Counted from the first letter of the stretch, positions 16,617 to 26,162 are shown. The stretch is 41,975 nt of DNA from Akkermansiaceae bacterium (GCA_024233085.1 JACKQC010000029.1:1-41975); one strand, 5' to 3'. Notes: generated by a model from the sequence alone, not told the origin. Numbers and translations: made by a program.

Positions 16617-17984
16617 ATGAATTTGTCCCGTTTTTTCTCCGCTCTCGCGGGCGCCGCGTTCGTCTGGCTGGCCGCGACCGAAGGGTTCGCCGCCGAAAAA
16701 CCGAATTTCGTCTTCATCCTCGCCGACGACCTGGGCTGGGCGGATGTCGATTTTCACGGCGGCAATGTCCCCACGCCGAATCTCGACCGGCTGCGGCGGG
16801 AGGGCGTCGAGCTGACGCAGCACTATGTGGCGCCGGTGTGCAGCCCGACCCGCACCGGGTTCATGACCGGCCGCGCCTGGAGCCGCTTTGGCGTGACCGC
16901 GCCGCAGAACGACCGCGCCCTGCCCTTCGACACCGTCACCATCGCCCGCGCGCTGAAGGAGGCCGGCTACGAGACCTGTCTGACCGGCAAATGGCACCTC
17001 GGCTCGAAGCCCGAGTGGGGGCCGAACCACTTCGGCTTCGACCACAGCTACGGCTCGCTCGCCGGCGGCGTCGGGCCGTGGAATCACTTCTACAAAAAAG
17101 GCCCCTACTCCACCACCTGGCATCGCAACGAGGAACTCGTCACCGAGGAGGGCCACGTCACCGATCTCATCGCGAACGAGGCCGTCACCTGGATCGCCGG
17201 GCGCGGCGAAAAGCCGTTCTTCCTCTACGTGCCTTTCACGGCGGTTCATCTGCCGGTCAAGGAACCGGAGCCCTTTCTCGGCAAGGTCCCCGCCGCCATC
17301 GCCGGCGACGTGCCGCGCCATTACGCGGCCTGCATCCTGCACCTCGACGACGCCGTCGGGCGCATCGTCGCTGCGGTCGAGCAGGCCGGGAAGACCGGCG
17401 ACACCGTCATCGTCTTCACCAGCGACAACGGCGGCAGCACCGCCGAAAACAACGACACCAAGTATCCCGAGGACGACTACCCGAGCGGCCGCCTGACGGG
17501 CAACAACCTCCCGCTGCGCGGCCAGAAGGGCGATCCCTACGAGGGCGGCACCCGCGTGCCCGCCCTGGTCCGCTGGCCCGGCCACCTGAAGCCCGGCACC
17601 GCCTGTGACTCGCCGCTCCACATCTCCGACTGGATGCCGACCTTTTGCGCGCTGGCCGGCCACACCCCCGCCCGCGACCTGAAGTGGGACGGACAGAATG
17701 TCTGGGGCGCCATCCGCGGCGAGTCCGCGCTCCCCGAACGGTCGCTCTACTCCGTCGCCCCCGGCTTTCGCGCCCGGATTCTCCGCCGCGGCGACTGGAA
17801 GCTCATCCTTTTCCCCGGCACGGACGCCAAACCGGAAAAGGCCGAGCTTTACAACATCGCCGCCGATCCCGGCGAAACCGCCGACCTCGCCGCGAGCGAG
17901 CCGGAGAAACTCGCCGACATGAAGGCCAACCTCGAGGCGGCCGCGCGGACGGATCGCGATTCGGTCGTGCCGCGCGGGGAGTGA
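16617..17984 (+). CDS. Exported sulfatase (type I, Cys formylglycine)
   Basis: The 455-residue enzyme hydrolyses sulfate esters, probably on sugars, outside the cytoplasm. A signal peptide spans about 1-25. The metal-binding DD pair is Asp37/Asp38 in FILADDLGWAD. The formylglycine signature CSPTR is at 75-79 (VCSPTRTGFMTGR), and KWHLG carries the conserved Lys-His. FTSDNGG further on supplies the Asp-Asn metal ligands. The Cys at 75 must be matured by a formylglycine-generating enzyme, which is not in the window. The ATG at 16617 fits the signal peptide; the frame upstream is non-coding. It is the first gene of a plus-strand operon and 41 bases before the second sulfatase. The overall sequence is arylsulfatase-B-like, but the substrate is undetermined. 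Confidence 0.93.
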   Translation: MNLSRFFSALAGAAFVWLAATEGFAAEKPNFVFILADDLGWADVDFHGGNVPTPNLDRLRREGVELTQHYVAPVCSPTRTGFMTGRAWSRFGVTAPQNDRALPFDTVTIARALKEAGYETCLTGKWHLGSKPEWGPNHFGFDHSYGSLAGGVGPWNHFYKKGPYSTTWHRNEELVTEEGHVTDLIANEAVTWIAGRGEKPFFLYVPFTAVHLPVKEPEPFLGKVPAAIAGDVPRHYAACILHLDDAVGRIVAAVEQAGKTGDTVIVFTSDNGGSTAENNDTKYPEDDYPSGRLTGNNLPLRGQKGDPYEGGTRVPALVRWPGHLKPGTACDSPLHISDWMPTFCALAGHTPARDLKWDGQNVWGAIRGESALPERSLYSVAPGFRARILRRGDWKLILFPGTDAKPEKAELYNIAADPGETADLAASEPEKLADMKANLEAAARTDRDSVVPRGE

Positions 17985-18025
17985 CCGCCGCCGAATTTTC
18001 TTCGCGGGAAAACCCGGAACCGTCT

Positions 18026-19474
18026 ATGAACACTGTCATCATGCGCCCGATCGCCCTGCCCCTCGCCCTCGTGTCGGCCGCGATGTTGAGCCGGGAACCC
18101 GTCCGCGCCGGGCCGCCCAACCTCCTCTTCATCGTCGCCGACGACCTCGGCTGGGCCGATCTCGCGTGCCACGGAAACGATCTGCACGAGACGCCCAATC
18201 TCGACCGCCTCGCCGCGGAGGGCGTCCGTTTCACCGACAACTACGCCGCGTCGCCGGTCTGCTCGCCGACGCGCGCCTCCTTCCTGACCGGCCGCTTTCC
18301 CGCCCGGCTGCGCATGACGATCTGGCGCGAGGCGGCCCTGGAGCGCGGGAAACGCAAACTCCTCGAGCCGGTTTGCCTGGACTCGCTGCCGCTGGAGGAA
18401 ACCACCCTCGCGGAAATCCTGCGCGGCGCCGGCTACCACTGCGCCCACATTGGCAAATGGCATCTCGGCCGCGCCGAGGCCTACCCGCAGCCGCACGGAT
18501 TCCACGAAAACATCGGCGGCACCCTGTGGGGCGCGCCGCAGACGTTTTTCTATCCTTTCAGCGGCGGGCAATATTTCCCCGACTGGCGCTACGTGCCCGA
18601 TCTCGAGCCGGGCGCGCCGGGCGAATACCTGACCGACAAGCTCGCCGACGCCGCGATCGGCGTCATCGAGCGCGAATCGCGAAACGGGCGGCCCTTTTTC
18701 GTGAATCTCTGGTTCCACACCGTTCACACCCCGATCGAGGGGAAACCGGATCTCGTGAAGCGCTACGAGGCGAAGATCGGTCCCGACTCGATCCGGAAAA
18801 ACCCCCACTACGCCGCGATGGTGCACAGCCTCGACGAAAACGTCGGCCGCGTGCTCGCGAAACTCGACGAACTCGGCATCGCCGGCGAGACGATCGTCGC
18901 CTTCACCTCGGACAACGGCGGATTCGTCAACACCTGCAAGCTGCACCCCGGTCTCCAGGTCGCCGACAACACCCCGCTGCGCGGCGGCAAGGGCTCCTGC
19001 CACGAGGGCGGCATCCGCACCCCGCTCATCGTCCGCGCGCCGGGCGTGACTCCGGCCGGCGCCGAATGCCATGAGCCCGTTTTTTCCTGCGACCTGATGC
19101 CCACCTTCCTTCGCCTGGCCGGTCTGGACGCCGGCCCGCCATCGCCGGTCGACGGCGTCGACCTGACCCCGCTGCTGCGCGATCCGGCCGCGACACTCGG
19201 CCGCGAGGCGCTCTATTTCCACTACCCGCACTATTACCCGACCACCACGCCGGTCGGCGCGATCCGCATGGGCGAGTGGAAATTGCTCGAGTACCTCGGC
19301 GACGGCGGTCCGCCCGAGCTTTACCGCCTGACCGATGACCTCGGCGAGACCCGGAACCTCGCCGGGGCCGAACCCGACCGGCGCGACGCGATGCTGGCGA
19401 AACTCCGCGCCTGGCGCGAGTCGGTCGGCGCCCAAATGCCGGAGCCGAACCCCGATTTCAAATCGAAAAAATGA
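18026..19474 (+). CDS. Exported sulfatase, second copy (divergent)
   Basis: The 482-residue type I sulfatase has a signal peptide (about 6-28), metal ligands Asp39/Asp40 in FIVADDLGWAD, the formylglycine motif CSPTR at 79-83, GKWHLG, and TSDNGG. It differs from its neighbour in the 100-200 region (FHENIGGTLWGAPQTFF), so it is a distinct subfamily rather than a recent duplicate. The ATG at 18026 is preferred; a second in-frame ATG at 18041 also precedes the hydrophobic core. Its stop overlaps the esterase start by ATGA at 19471-19474, showing translational coupling. Two different sulfatases with an esterase and peptidase suggest stepwise removal of substituents from a sulfated glycoconjugate (inference). 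Confidence 0.93.
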   Translation: MNTVIMRPIALPLALVSAAMLSREPVRAGPPNLLFIVADDLGWADLACHGNDLHETPNLDRLAAEGVRFTDNYAASPVCSPTRASFLTGRFPARLRMTIWREAALERGKRKLLEPVCLDSLPLEETTLAEILRGAGYHCAHIGKWHLGRAEAYPQPHGFHENIGGTLWGAPQTFFYPFSGGQYFPDWRYVPDLEPGAPGEYLTDKLADAAIGVIERESRNGRPFFVNLWFHTVHTPIEGKPDLVKRYEAKIGPDSIRKNPHYAAMVHSLDENVGRVLAKLDELGIAGETIVAFTSDNGGFVNTCKLHPGLQVADNTPLRGGKGSCHEGGIRTPLIVRAPGVTPAGAECHEPVFSCDLMPTFLRLAGLDAGPPSPVDGVDLTPLLRDPAATLGREALYFHYPHYYPTTTPVGAIRMGEWKLLEYLGDGGPPELYRLTDDLGETRNLAGAEPDRRDAMLAKLRAWRESVGAQMPEPNPDFKSKK

Positions 19475-20721
19475 AAACCACCCGACTCTTCCCCATCGCC
19501 GCGCTCGCCGCCGCCTTCGTCGCGAATTCCCGCGCCCAGGACGCCCCCGCCCCGGCGCCCGCGAAACCCGCGCCGTCCGTTCCGCTCTGGCCGGAGGGCG
19601 CCACGCCCCACGCGAACGAAAAAGACGCCGAGACCGGCAAACCGAAGCTCCACCTCTATCCCGCGCCCGAAGACTCGCGCAATGGCTGCGCCGTCGTGGT
19701 CTGCCCCGGCGGAGGCTATGGCGGCCTCGCGGCCGACCACGAGGGACACCAGATCGCCCAGTGGCTGAACGGCTACGGAATCTCGGCTTACGTGCTTCAC
19801 TACCGGCTCGGCCCCGAGGGCCATCATTTTCCCACCCAGCTCGCCGACGTGCAGCGCGCCCTGCGGCTCGTCCGGTCCCGGGCGAAGGAAGACGCGATCG
19901 ACGACGCCCGCGTCGGCGTCATGGGATTCTCGGCCGGCGGTCACCTCGCCTCGATGGCGGCGACAAAATTCGACGAAAAAGCCTATGAACCCGCCGACGC
20001 CGTCGACGAGATCAGCGCCCGCCCCAGCTTTGCCGTGCTCTGCTATCCGGTCATCGCCATGGGCACCGAACACGCCCATGCCGGCTCGCGCAAAAACCTG
20101 CTCGGCGGCGATTTCGCGCCCGAGTCGCCGGAGGCCCAACACGTTTCCTCCGAGTTGAACGTCACCGCCGCCACGCCGCCGACCTTCATCTTCCAGACCG
20201 ACGAGGACACCGTCGTACCGGCGGAAAACGCCGTGCTGTTCTACCTCGCCCTGCGGAAACACCACATTCCCGCCGAATTGCACATTTACCGGCCCGGCCC
20301 CCACGGCGTCGGGCTTTTCCTCGGCGATCCGGTCCTCGGCACCTGGCCGAACCACCTTTACGACTGGATGCGCCTGAACGGGTTCCTCGTTCCCGGCTTC
20401 CAGCGCGTCGCCGTTTCGGGCGAGGTCACCCTCGACGGCACCCCGATCAGCTGGGGATCCGTCACCTTTCATCCCGAAAATCCGAACCTCCCCGAAACCA
20501 CCCTTCGCATCCATGCCGGCAAATTTTCCGGCAACACCGAAACCGGCCCACCTCCCGGCGACTCGCAGCTCAGCTTTTCCGGCAGCATCTGGGAGGCCAC
20601 CCAGAACCCCGACGATCGTGTCATACAGATCGATCGGTTGTCACCCGAAGACGCCAAACCGGTCAATGTCGAAGTGAAACCCGGCCTCGCGCCCCTGAAA
20701 TTCGACATCCGCACCCGATGA
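19471..20721 (+). CDS. Exported alpha/beta-hydrolase esterase with C-terminal TTR-like domain
   Basis: The 416-residue protein has a signal peptide (about 1-22), then a BD-FAE/acetylxylan-esterase-like hydrolase (about 35-305) and a small beta domain at the C-terminus. The oxyanion region is VVVCPGGGYGGLA. The nucleophile is Ser154 in GFSAGG, the acid probably Asp246 in QTDEDTVVP, and His278 lies in GPHGVGL. The C-terminal 105 residues (VSGEVTLDGTPISWGSVTFHP onward) match the transthyretin-like/carboxypeptidase-regulatory repeat often seen as a free lipoprotein in Planctomycetota. It probably removes acetyl or other esters from sugars. It overlaps both neighbours by ATGA, so it is made with the second sulfatase and the M60 peptidase. 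Confidence 0.88.
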   Translation: MKTTRLFPIAALAAAFVANSRAQDAPAPAPAKPAPSVPLWPEGATPHANEKDAETGKPKLHLYPAPEDSRNGCAVVVCPGGGYGGLAADHEGHQIAQWLNGYGISAYVLHYRLGPEGHHFPTQLADVQRALRLVRSRAKEDAIDDARVGVMGFSAGGHLASMAATKFDEKAYEPADAVDEISARPSFAVLCYPVIAMGTEHAHAGSRKNLLGGDFAPESPEAQHVSSELNVTAATPPTFIFQTDEDTVVPAENAVLFYLALRKHHIPAELHIYRPGPHGVGLFLGDPVLGTWPNHLYDWMRLNGFLVPGFQRVAVSGEVTLDGTPISWGSVTFHPENPNLPETTLRIHAGKFSGNTETGPPPGDSQLSFSGSIWEATQNPDDRVIQIDRLSPEDAKPVNVEVKPGLAPLKFDIRTR

Positions 20722-23048
20722 CCCTCCCGATTCCCCCCACTTTCCCGCGATTTCCGATCGTCCTGCTCGTTTGCTGGACCGCGGCCGCCCGCGCTGGCGA
20801 CCGCGACTACCAGCTCATCACCCAAGGCGGCGGCCGCGTCGAACTCGGCAAGGCGGTGCCCGGGGTGTTGGACATCACCGACGACACCGCGTTCCCCGTC
20901 CTTCAGGACGCCGAGGGGCGCATCGTCGCCGCCGCCGGTCCCTCGGGAAAAGGCCGCGTCGTCGCCTTCAGCCACGGCGGTTTTTTGAAAAGCGACAACA
21001 TTCCCGGCCAGCCCGGCGTGGGCGACCTGGTCGCGAACGCCGCGCGCTGGGCCGGCAAGTCGGGCACGCCCCGTGTCGCCATCCATCCCTCCCTGCGGGC
21101 TCTCGCCGGCCTGCTCAAGGAGGCCGGGCTCGCCGCCGAGCCCGTCGCCATCGAGGATCTCGGGCGCGGCGAGGCCGATGTCTATTGCTCGACCGCGCAG
21201 CGCGACCTCTCCGAGGGCGAGATCGTGAAGCTCTTCGAATTTCTCAACGACGGCGGCGGACTCGTCATCTCGGCCACCCCCTGGGCCTTCAAGAAGGACT
21301 ACCCGGAATTCGCGACCGCCTTTCCCGGCAATCAACTGCTCGCCCGCGCCGGGTTTCGTTTCCTGCCCGACGGCTACGCCAAAACCGACACGCCGCTCCG
21401 GATCGGAAACGGAAATACCGACGCCCCGACGCCGGCGCCGACCGCTCCGATGAAACCCGACGGCACGCCTCTAGCTCCCGCTCCCGCGCCCAAGGGCGAC
21501 GGAAAAGCCATCGCCGCCGCCCGCCTCCTCGCCGAAAAAGGCAATTCGCTCCCCGCCGCCGAGCGCGACCGTCTCATCGCCGACCTGAAAACCGGGGGCG
21601 ACCTCCGCGGCGACGACCTGACCGCCTTTCTCGAAAGCCTCCAGGCGCTCAACCGCGCGGTCGGCCCCATTTTTCCCACCCTCGAAAACCCCGTGACTCC
21701 CGGCGCCGATCCGCTCGTCGACGCCGTCATCGGCCTGGAGACCGATCTCGACCGCTCCCTGCCGCCGGGCGCGATGTACGCCATCCCCGCCGCCGCGGAA
21801 TATCCCGGCGCCGTCCCGGAGAAGGCCGAGCGCGCCGCCGTCACCCTGAGCATCGACGGAAAATATCGCGGCTGGCTGCGCGGGCGCGGCGCCGGCGGCT
21901 GGGCCGCCAAGGAGATGCGGCCCACCGGCGTCTATGCCGCGCCGGGCGAGGTCGTGAAAGTCACCGTGCCCGCCCGCGTCGCCGGCGAGGGATTCGAGGT
22001 CGTCATCGGCGCCTACAACGGCGGACTCGACAACCGCGACCGCTGGCAGCGCTATCCGAAACTCCAGCGCAACTTTCCCGTCGCCTCGCGCGTCACCGAA
22101 GCCTCCAACGCCCTCGGCGGCCTCGTCACGATCCGTATCCCGCGCGAGGCGGACTACGATTCGCTCGAGATCACCATCGAGGGCGGCGTGCGCGCCCCGC
22201 TTTTCGTCGAGGGCCAGACCGACCCGAAGGCGTGGAAGGACGAGATTCGCAAATACCCCGCCCCCTGGGCCGAGCTGGCCGGCAAACGCATCATCCTCGC
22301 CCTGCCCAGCGAACACATCCGCAACCTGGGCGACCCCGACAAGGTGCTGGCCGTGTGGGACGAGATCCTCGACAAGGCCGCCGAACTCTGCGGCGGCGTG
22401 AACCGCGACGACTACCGCGCCGAGCGCATCGTTTTCGAGCGCCAGCCCTCCGCCGGCTACATGCACAGCGGCTATCCCGTCGCGGCCCCGCAGGACAAGT
22501 CGGTGGCGCAGGCCGTCGACGCCCGCGCCCTGCGCGAGGAGGGCAACTGGGGATTCTTCCACGAGTATGGCCACAATCATCAGCACGATCTCTGGTCGCT
22601 CCCCGGCACCGGCGAGACCACCTGCAACCTGTGGTCGGTCTATCTCTTCGAGGAATACATCGGCAAAAAACGCGAGGAGGGCCACAACGCCGTCCGCCCG
22701 CTGGAACGCCGCGAACGGATGAACGCCTATTTCTCGAGCGGCCGGAATTTCGACTCCGAATGGAGCATGTGGGTCGCGCTCGAGGCCTATCTCCAGGTGC
22801 AGGAGGCCTTCGGCTGGGAACCGTTCAAGAAGGTCTTCGCCGAATACAACACGCTTCCCGAGCGCGAGTGGCCGAAGACCCAGCAGGAAAAGAACGACCA
22901 ATGGGTGCTCCGCCTGTCGCGGGCCTGCGGCAAGAACCTCGCCCCTTTCTGGGCGGCCTGGAACCTGCCGCTCTCCGAAAAGGTCTTCACCGAACTGGCC
23001 GGCCTCCCCGCCTGGGAGGACCATCCCGTGGCGCGGTATTTCAAGTGA
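20718..23048 (+). CDS. M60-family metallopeptidase (glycoprotein/mucin peptidase-like), exported
   Basis: The 776-residue protein has an N-terminal signal (about 10-26) and a gatekeeper-like region (about 30-330) that includes a ThuA/GATase-like segment. A beta-sandwich (about 370-490) comes next, followed by the M60-like peptidase domain (about 490-776). The zinc site is HEYGH at 615-619 with Glu633 fourteen residues on (GETTCN), matching the HExxH-x(8,24)-E gluzincin signature of M60/PF13402. Characterised members cleave mucin-type O-glycoproteins, notably in Akkermansia. The start overlaps the esterase stop by ATGA. Its stop is followed by a CAACCCTGT palindrome that separates it from a convergent gene. 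The peptide target is inferred. Confidence 0.88.
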   Translation: MTLPIPPTFPRFPIVLLVCWTAAARAGDRDYQLITQGGGRVELGKAVPGVLDITDDTAFPVLQDAEGRIVAAAGPSGKGRVVAFSHGGFLKSDNIPGQPGVGDLVANAARWAGKSGTPRVAIHPSLRALAGLLKEAGLAAEPVAIEDLGRGEADVYCSTAQRDLSEGEIVKLFEFLNDGGGLVISATPWAFKKDYPEFATAFPGNQLLARAGFRFLPDGYAKTDTPLRIGNGNTDAPTPAPTAPMKPDGTPLAPAPAPKGDGKAIAAARLLAEKGNSLPAAERDRLIADLKTGGDLRGDDLTAFLESLQALNRAVGPIFPTLENPVTPGADPLVDAVIGLETDLDRSLPPGAMYAIPAAAEYPGAVPEKAERAAVTLSIDGKYRGWLRGRGAGGWAAKEMRPTGVYAAPGEVVKVTVPARVAGEGFEVVIGAYNGGLDNRDRWQRYPKLQRNFPVASRVTEASNALGGLVTIRIPREADYDSLEITIEGGVRAPLFVEGQTDPKAWKDEIRKYPAPWAELAGKRIILALPSEHIRNLGDPDKVLAVWDEILDKAAELCGGVNRDDYRAERIVFERQPSAGYMHSGYPVAAPQDKSVAQAVDARALREEGNWGFFHEYGHNHQHDLWSLPGTGETTCNLWSVYLFEEYIGKKREEGHNAVRPLERRERMNAYFSSGRNFDSEWSMWVALEAYLQVQEAFGWEPFKKVFAEYNTLPEREWPKTQQEKNDQWVLRLSRACGKNLAPFWAAWNLPLSEKVFTELAGLPAWEDHPVARYFK

Positions 23049-23055
23049 TCCACCC

Positions 23056-23086
23056 GACAGGGTTGACTCACTCACCTAACCCTGTC
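23056..23086. repeat. CAACCCTGT palindrome, copy C, terminator position
   Basis: GACAGGGTT at 23056-23064 and AACCCTGTC at 23078-23086 form a perfect 9-base stem with a 13-base loop. It is in the 96-base gap between two convergent genes, where a bidirectional terminator would be useful; there is no long T run. Confidence 0.8.
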
Positions 23087-23144
23087 AAGTCTCCGGGTTT
23101 CGCGCGACGGCGCGGCGCGGGTCTCCATCGCGCTCGCGGGACCT

Positions 23145-25766
23145 TCAGTTCATCGCCTTCAACTGTTCCGCGGCCCATTCGGCGTTGCGGGGCGCCTGGT
23201 CGTCCTCGGGATGGGAGGTGGCGTAGGTCTGCCACTGCTGCCGGGCGGCCTCGTAGTGCTGGCGGGCGGCCGTCTTGTCGCCCGCGAGATTGCAGGCGTA
23301 CCCGAGCAGCCCCTCGGCGTGGGCGTTGAGGCGGTGGTAGTCGGGGTTGAGCGGTTCGGTCTGGCGAAGGGGAGCGAGCAGCTCGAGCGCGCCGGAGAGG
23401 GCCTGGCGGGCTTCGTCGAGTTTTTTCCCGTCGATCAGGAGGTCGGCGTAGTGGTGCTTGCGTTCGGCGAGGGCGAAGCGGGTCATGGCGGGGGCGAGAT
23501 TCGGCGTGCCGATGACGAGGGGTTCGAGAAAGGCGATGGCCTGCTCCTCGAGCTTGAGGGCGGCGGCGGCCTGCTTGCCGTCCCGCTGCTTGCGCGCCAG
23601 GGCGCCGAAGCAATCGGCGAGTATCTTGGGAATCTCGCCGCGGCCGGGATCGCGCGCGGCGACCTCGGCGAGGACCTTGGCGGCGGCGAGGAGTTTCGCG
23701 TCATCCTTGAGCATCACGGCGACGCGCCCGAGGGACTCGCCGAGCCCGGCCTGGTATTCGTCCACGGTGGCGTTGAGCCGAACGGCGTCGGCGAACAGCT
23801 CGGCGGCTTCGCCGTAGGCGGCCTCGGCCTCCTTCACCTGGTTCTCCGCATCCAGCAGGCGGGCGGTTTCGAGCGTGGCGCGCGCGAGTCCGCCGATGAC
23901 GCGATCGTCGCCGGGAAAGTCGGCGCGCAGTTGGACGAAGACCTGCACGGCCCCGGCGAGGGCGGCGCGGGCGGCGTTGGCGTCGGCGGGATCGGCGAGG
24001 CGGATCTGGGCTTCGAGCAGGCGGTTGCGGGCGACCTCGACGGCCACCTCGCGATCGGCGGGATTCTGCATGCGGAGCTGGGCCCAGAACTCGGTGGAAT
24101 CGGCGAGGGCGGCGAGGGCTTCCTTGATTTTTCCGCGCCGGCTTTCGATCTCGGCTTCGCGGCGTTTGACGCGGGCCAGGGCGGTGGCGACGTCGGGGCG
24201 GTCGGCGTTTTGCTGGCGAATCTGGAGCAACCGGATTTCGGCGGAATAGAGGCGCTGGCTGGCTTTTTCGTAGTCGCCCAGCTCGTAGTGAATCTCGCCG
24301 AGATAGCGGAGGGCCTTGGCGGCGGGTTCGTTGAAATCGGGCTCGTCGCCGTAGACGTGGAGCAGCGACTCGTAGTAGGGCACGGCCTCGGCGAGGCGTT
24401 GGCGGCGTTTTTCCGCGAAGCCGGGCAGGTCGCTGTCGCGGCTTTCGAGCACCATGTCGAAGAATTTGTCCCCGTTTTCCTGCGCCTCGCGGAACTGGTT
24501 CCATCCCAGGCGAATCTGCTTGAGGGCCTCCTGGCGGAGGCGTTCCTGCTGTTCCTCGGCCTTGCCGGCGACCTCCATGGCGGCCTGGGTGCGGGCCTTC
24601 TCGGCGGCCTGCTTGGTGGCGGCTTCGATGTCGGCGTTGTAGGCCTGGCTCATTTTCTGGAGTTCCAGATTGCGCTGGTTTTCGGTGAGCCCGACTTTTC
24701 CGACGGCGGTCTGCCACTTGAAGAGGAAGGCGACGGCCGCCAGGATTCCCAGAACGCTCAGCACGGCGGCCCCGTAGGCGGCGATGCGCCACTTTCGCAC
24801 GCGGCTCCGGGCGCGCTCGCGATCTTCGCGGGCGGAGCGCTCGATGCGGACAAGCGTCAGGTCGTGGTCGGCCTCGGACAGGGCGGCGCTGACGTCGCGC
24901 ATGTCGGGGTAGCGGTCGCGGGGATCGAGGGCGAGGCAGCGGGAGACGATCTCGCGGCGCTTGGCCTCGGACTCGGACGCGGGCTCGCCGGGCCACTGGA
25001 TTTTTTCCTCCTCGACGAGCCAGTCGACGTAGCGCTCGGCGTGCTCGAGGACGGAGCCGAAGGCGGTGGCGGGCACGTGGGAGATGATGTCGCGGCGGAA
25101 CTCGCGGTAGCGCTTTTCCAGGCGCGGAAGCTGCCCGGTGAGCAACTGGTAGCAGACGACGCCGAAGGAATAGACGTCCCAGCGTTTTCCGGCGCCGCCG
25201 GAGGGATCGCCGTTGTCGAGCTGCTCGGGCGCGGCGTAAAAGCCGATGTCGCCCATTTCGAGATATTGCAGGCCGGTGACGTATCCCTGGCCGCAGTCGG
25301 TGACGACGGCCTGGTAACCGGTCTCGGCCTGTCCGGTGACGAAGATGTTGTTCGGCTTGAGTCCGGCGTGGATGACCTCGCAGCGGTGGAGGTAGGCGAG
25401 GGCGTCGGCCATCTGGTCGATCAGGCGCAGGGAATGGTCGGCGGTCAGCGCGCCGAGATACTGGCCCAGGGAATCGCTCGCCCACTCGCCGGTCGCGGCG
25501 TCCCGCCGGCCATAGAGCGGCATGATGTAGAAATACGGCAGCGACGCGAAATGATGGGCGTGGATGCGGGCCAGGCCGGGATGGGGATCGCGATTGGCCA
25601 GGGCGCGAAAGCAGGTGGACACCAGCCCGGGATTGACGGCCTGGGCCTTGAGAAACTTGATGGCGCGCTGCTCGCCGCCGTGAAAGGAACAGCGGAAAAC
25701 GTATCCGCAAATCCCTTCGCCGATCCGCTCCTCGAGTTTGTAATCTGGAAGTTCCGGGAGCTTCAT
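23145..25766 (-). CDS. Kinase-like TPR membrane protein lacking the HRD Asp (probable pseudokinase)
   Basis: The 873-residue protein starts with a Ser/Thr-kinase fold (about 8-290). The glycine loop is GEGICG (16-21), the ATP Lys is Lys37 (AIKFLKA), and the region GFYAAPEQ and DVYSFGVVCYQLLTG are intact. The catalytic HRDLKPxN is HAGLKPNN (133-140), so the catalytic Asp is Gly135, and DFG is DCG (157-159). It probably binds ATP or protein without efficient phosphotransfer. A transmembrane helix follows at about 328-350, then a coiled coil (360-410) and TPR-like helices to the end. The ATG at 25766 lies 4 bases after the stop of the 99-residue gene. No protein phosphatase is adjacent. Confidence 0.85.
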   Translation of the reverse strand: MKLPELPDYKLEERIGEGICGYVFRCSFHGGEQRAIKFLKAQAVNPGLVSTCFRALANRDPHPGLARIHAHHFASLPYFYIMPLYGRRDAATGEWASDSLGQYLGALTADHSLRLIDQMADALAYLHRCEVIHAGLKPNNIFVTGQAETGYQAVVTDCGQGYVTGLQYLEMGDIGFYAAPEQLDNGDPSGGAGKRWDVYSFGVVCYQLLTGQLPRLEKRYREFRRDIISHVPATAFGSVLEHAERYVDWLVEEEKIQWPGEPASESEAKRREIVSRCLALDPRDRYPDMRDVSAALSEADHDLTLVRIERSAREDRERARSRVRKWRIAAYGAAVLSVLGILAAVAFLFKWQTAVGKVGLTENQRNLELQKMSQAYNADIEAATKQAAEKARTQAAMEVAGKAEEQQERLRQEALKQIRLGWNQFREAQENGDKFFDMVLESRDSDLPGFAEKRRQRLAEAVPYYESLLHVYGDEPDFNEPAAKALRYLGEIHYELGDYEKASQRLYSAEIRLLQIRQQNADRPDVATALARVKRREAEIESRRGKIKEALAALADSTEFWAQLRMQNPADREVAVEVARNRLLEAQIRLADPADANAARAALAGAVQVFVQLRADFPGDDRVIGGLARATLETARLLDAENQVKEAEAAYGEAAELFADAVRLNATVDEYQAGLGESLGRVAVMLKDDAKLLAAAKVLAEVAARDPGRGEIPKILADCFGALARKQRDGKQAAAALKLEEQAIAFLEPLVIGTPNLAPAMTRFALAERKHHYADLLIDGKKLDEARQALSGALELLAPLRQTEPLNPDYHRLNAHAEGLLGYACNLAGDKTAARQHYEAARQQWQTYATSHPEDDQAPRNAEWAAEQLKAMN

Positions 25767-25770
25767 CGCC

Positions 25771-26070
25771 TCACGCGGCGCCGGCCGCCGTCGCGGCGAT
25801 TTCCTTCCATTCGAGATCGAGCCGGTCTCGGGAACTCTCGGGCCGGCCCGCCCGGCGGTACCAGTAGGCGGCATTGGACAGATCGCCCTCGATCAGATGC
25901 AGGTGGGCGTGTATCCAGGAACCGAGCGGGGTGTCGATGTCCTGCGCGATTTCATGCGCCTCGTGCCATCGGCCATTCTTCGCCAGCCAGAGCGCCAGCA
26001 GCTCGCCGGAAAGCTCCTCGGGCGGTTGGGGATCGGCGTCGGCCGACTGCACAAATTGGTCCAGGGTCAT
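25771..26070 (-). CDS. Small TPR-like protein of unknown function
   Basis: The 99-residue protein is mostly helical, with helices around ELSGELLALWLAKNGRWHEAHEIA and GSWIHAHLHLIEGDLSNAAYWYRRAG, a single TPR-like pair. It has no signal peptide or membrane helix. I do not recognise a named family beyond similarity to short conserved Verrucomicrobiota proteins. It sits between the vWA protein gene (92 bases upstream) and the pseudokinase gene (4 bases downstream), all on the minus strand. The tight spacing suggests a partner or adaptor of the pseudokinase. Confidence 0.8.
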   Translation of the reverse strand: MTLDQFVQSADADPQPPEELSGELLALWLAKNGRWHEAHEIAQDIDTPLGSWIHAHLHLIEGDLSNAAYWYRRAGRPESSRDRLDLEWKEIAATAAGAA

Positions 26071-26162
26071 GGGACCGCCATTTTAGCCTCCGGAGGCTCC
26101 CCCCGCAACAGCCGTCAAATCCGAGGGGGGATCGATCGGGAAAAAGGGCGGACGACCGGCGC

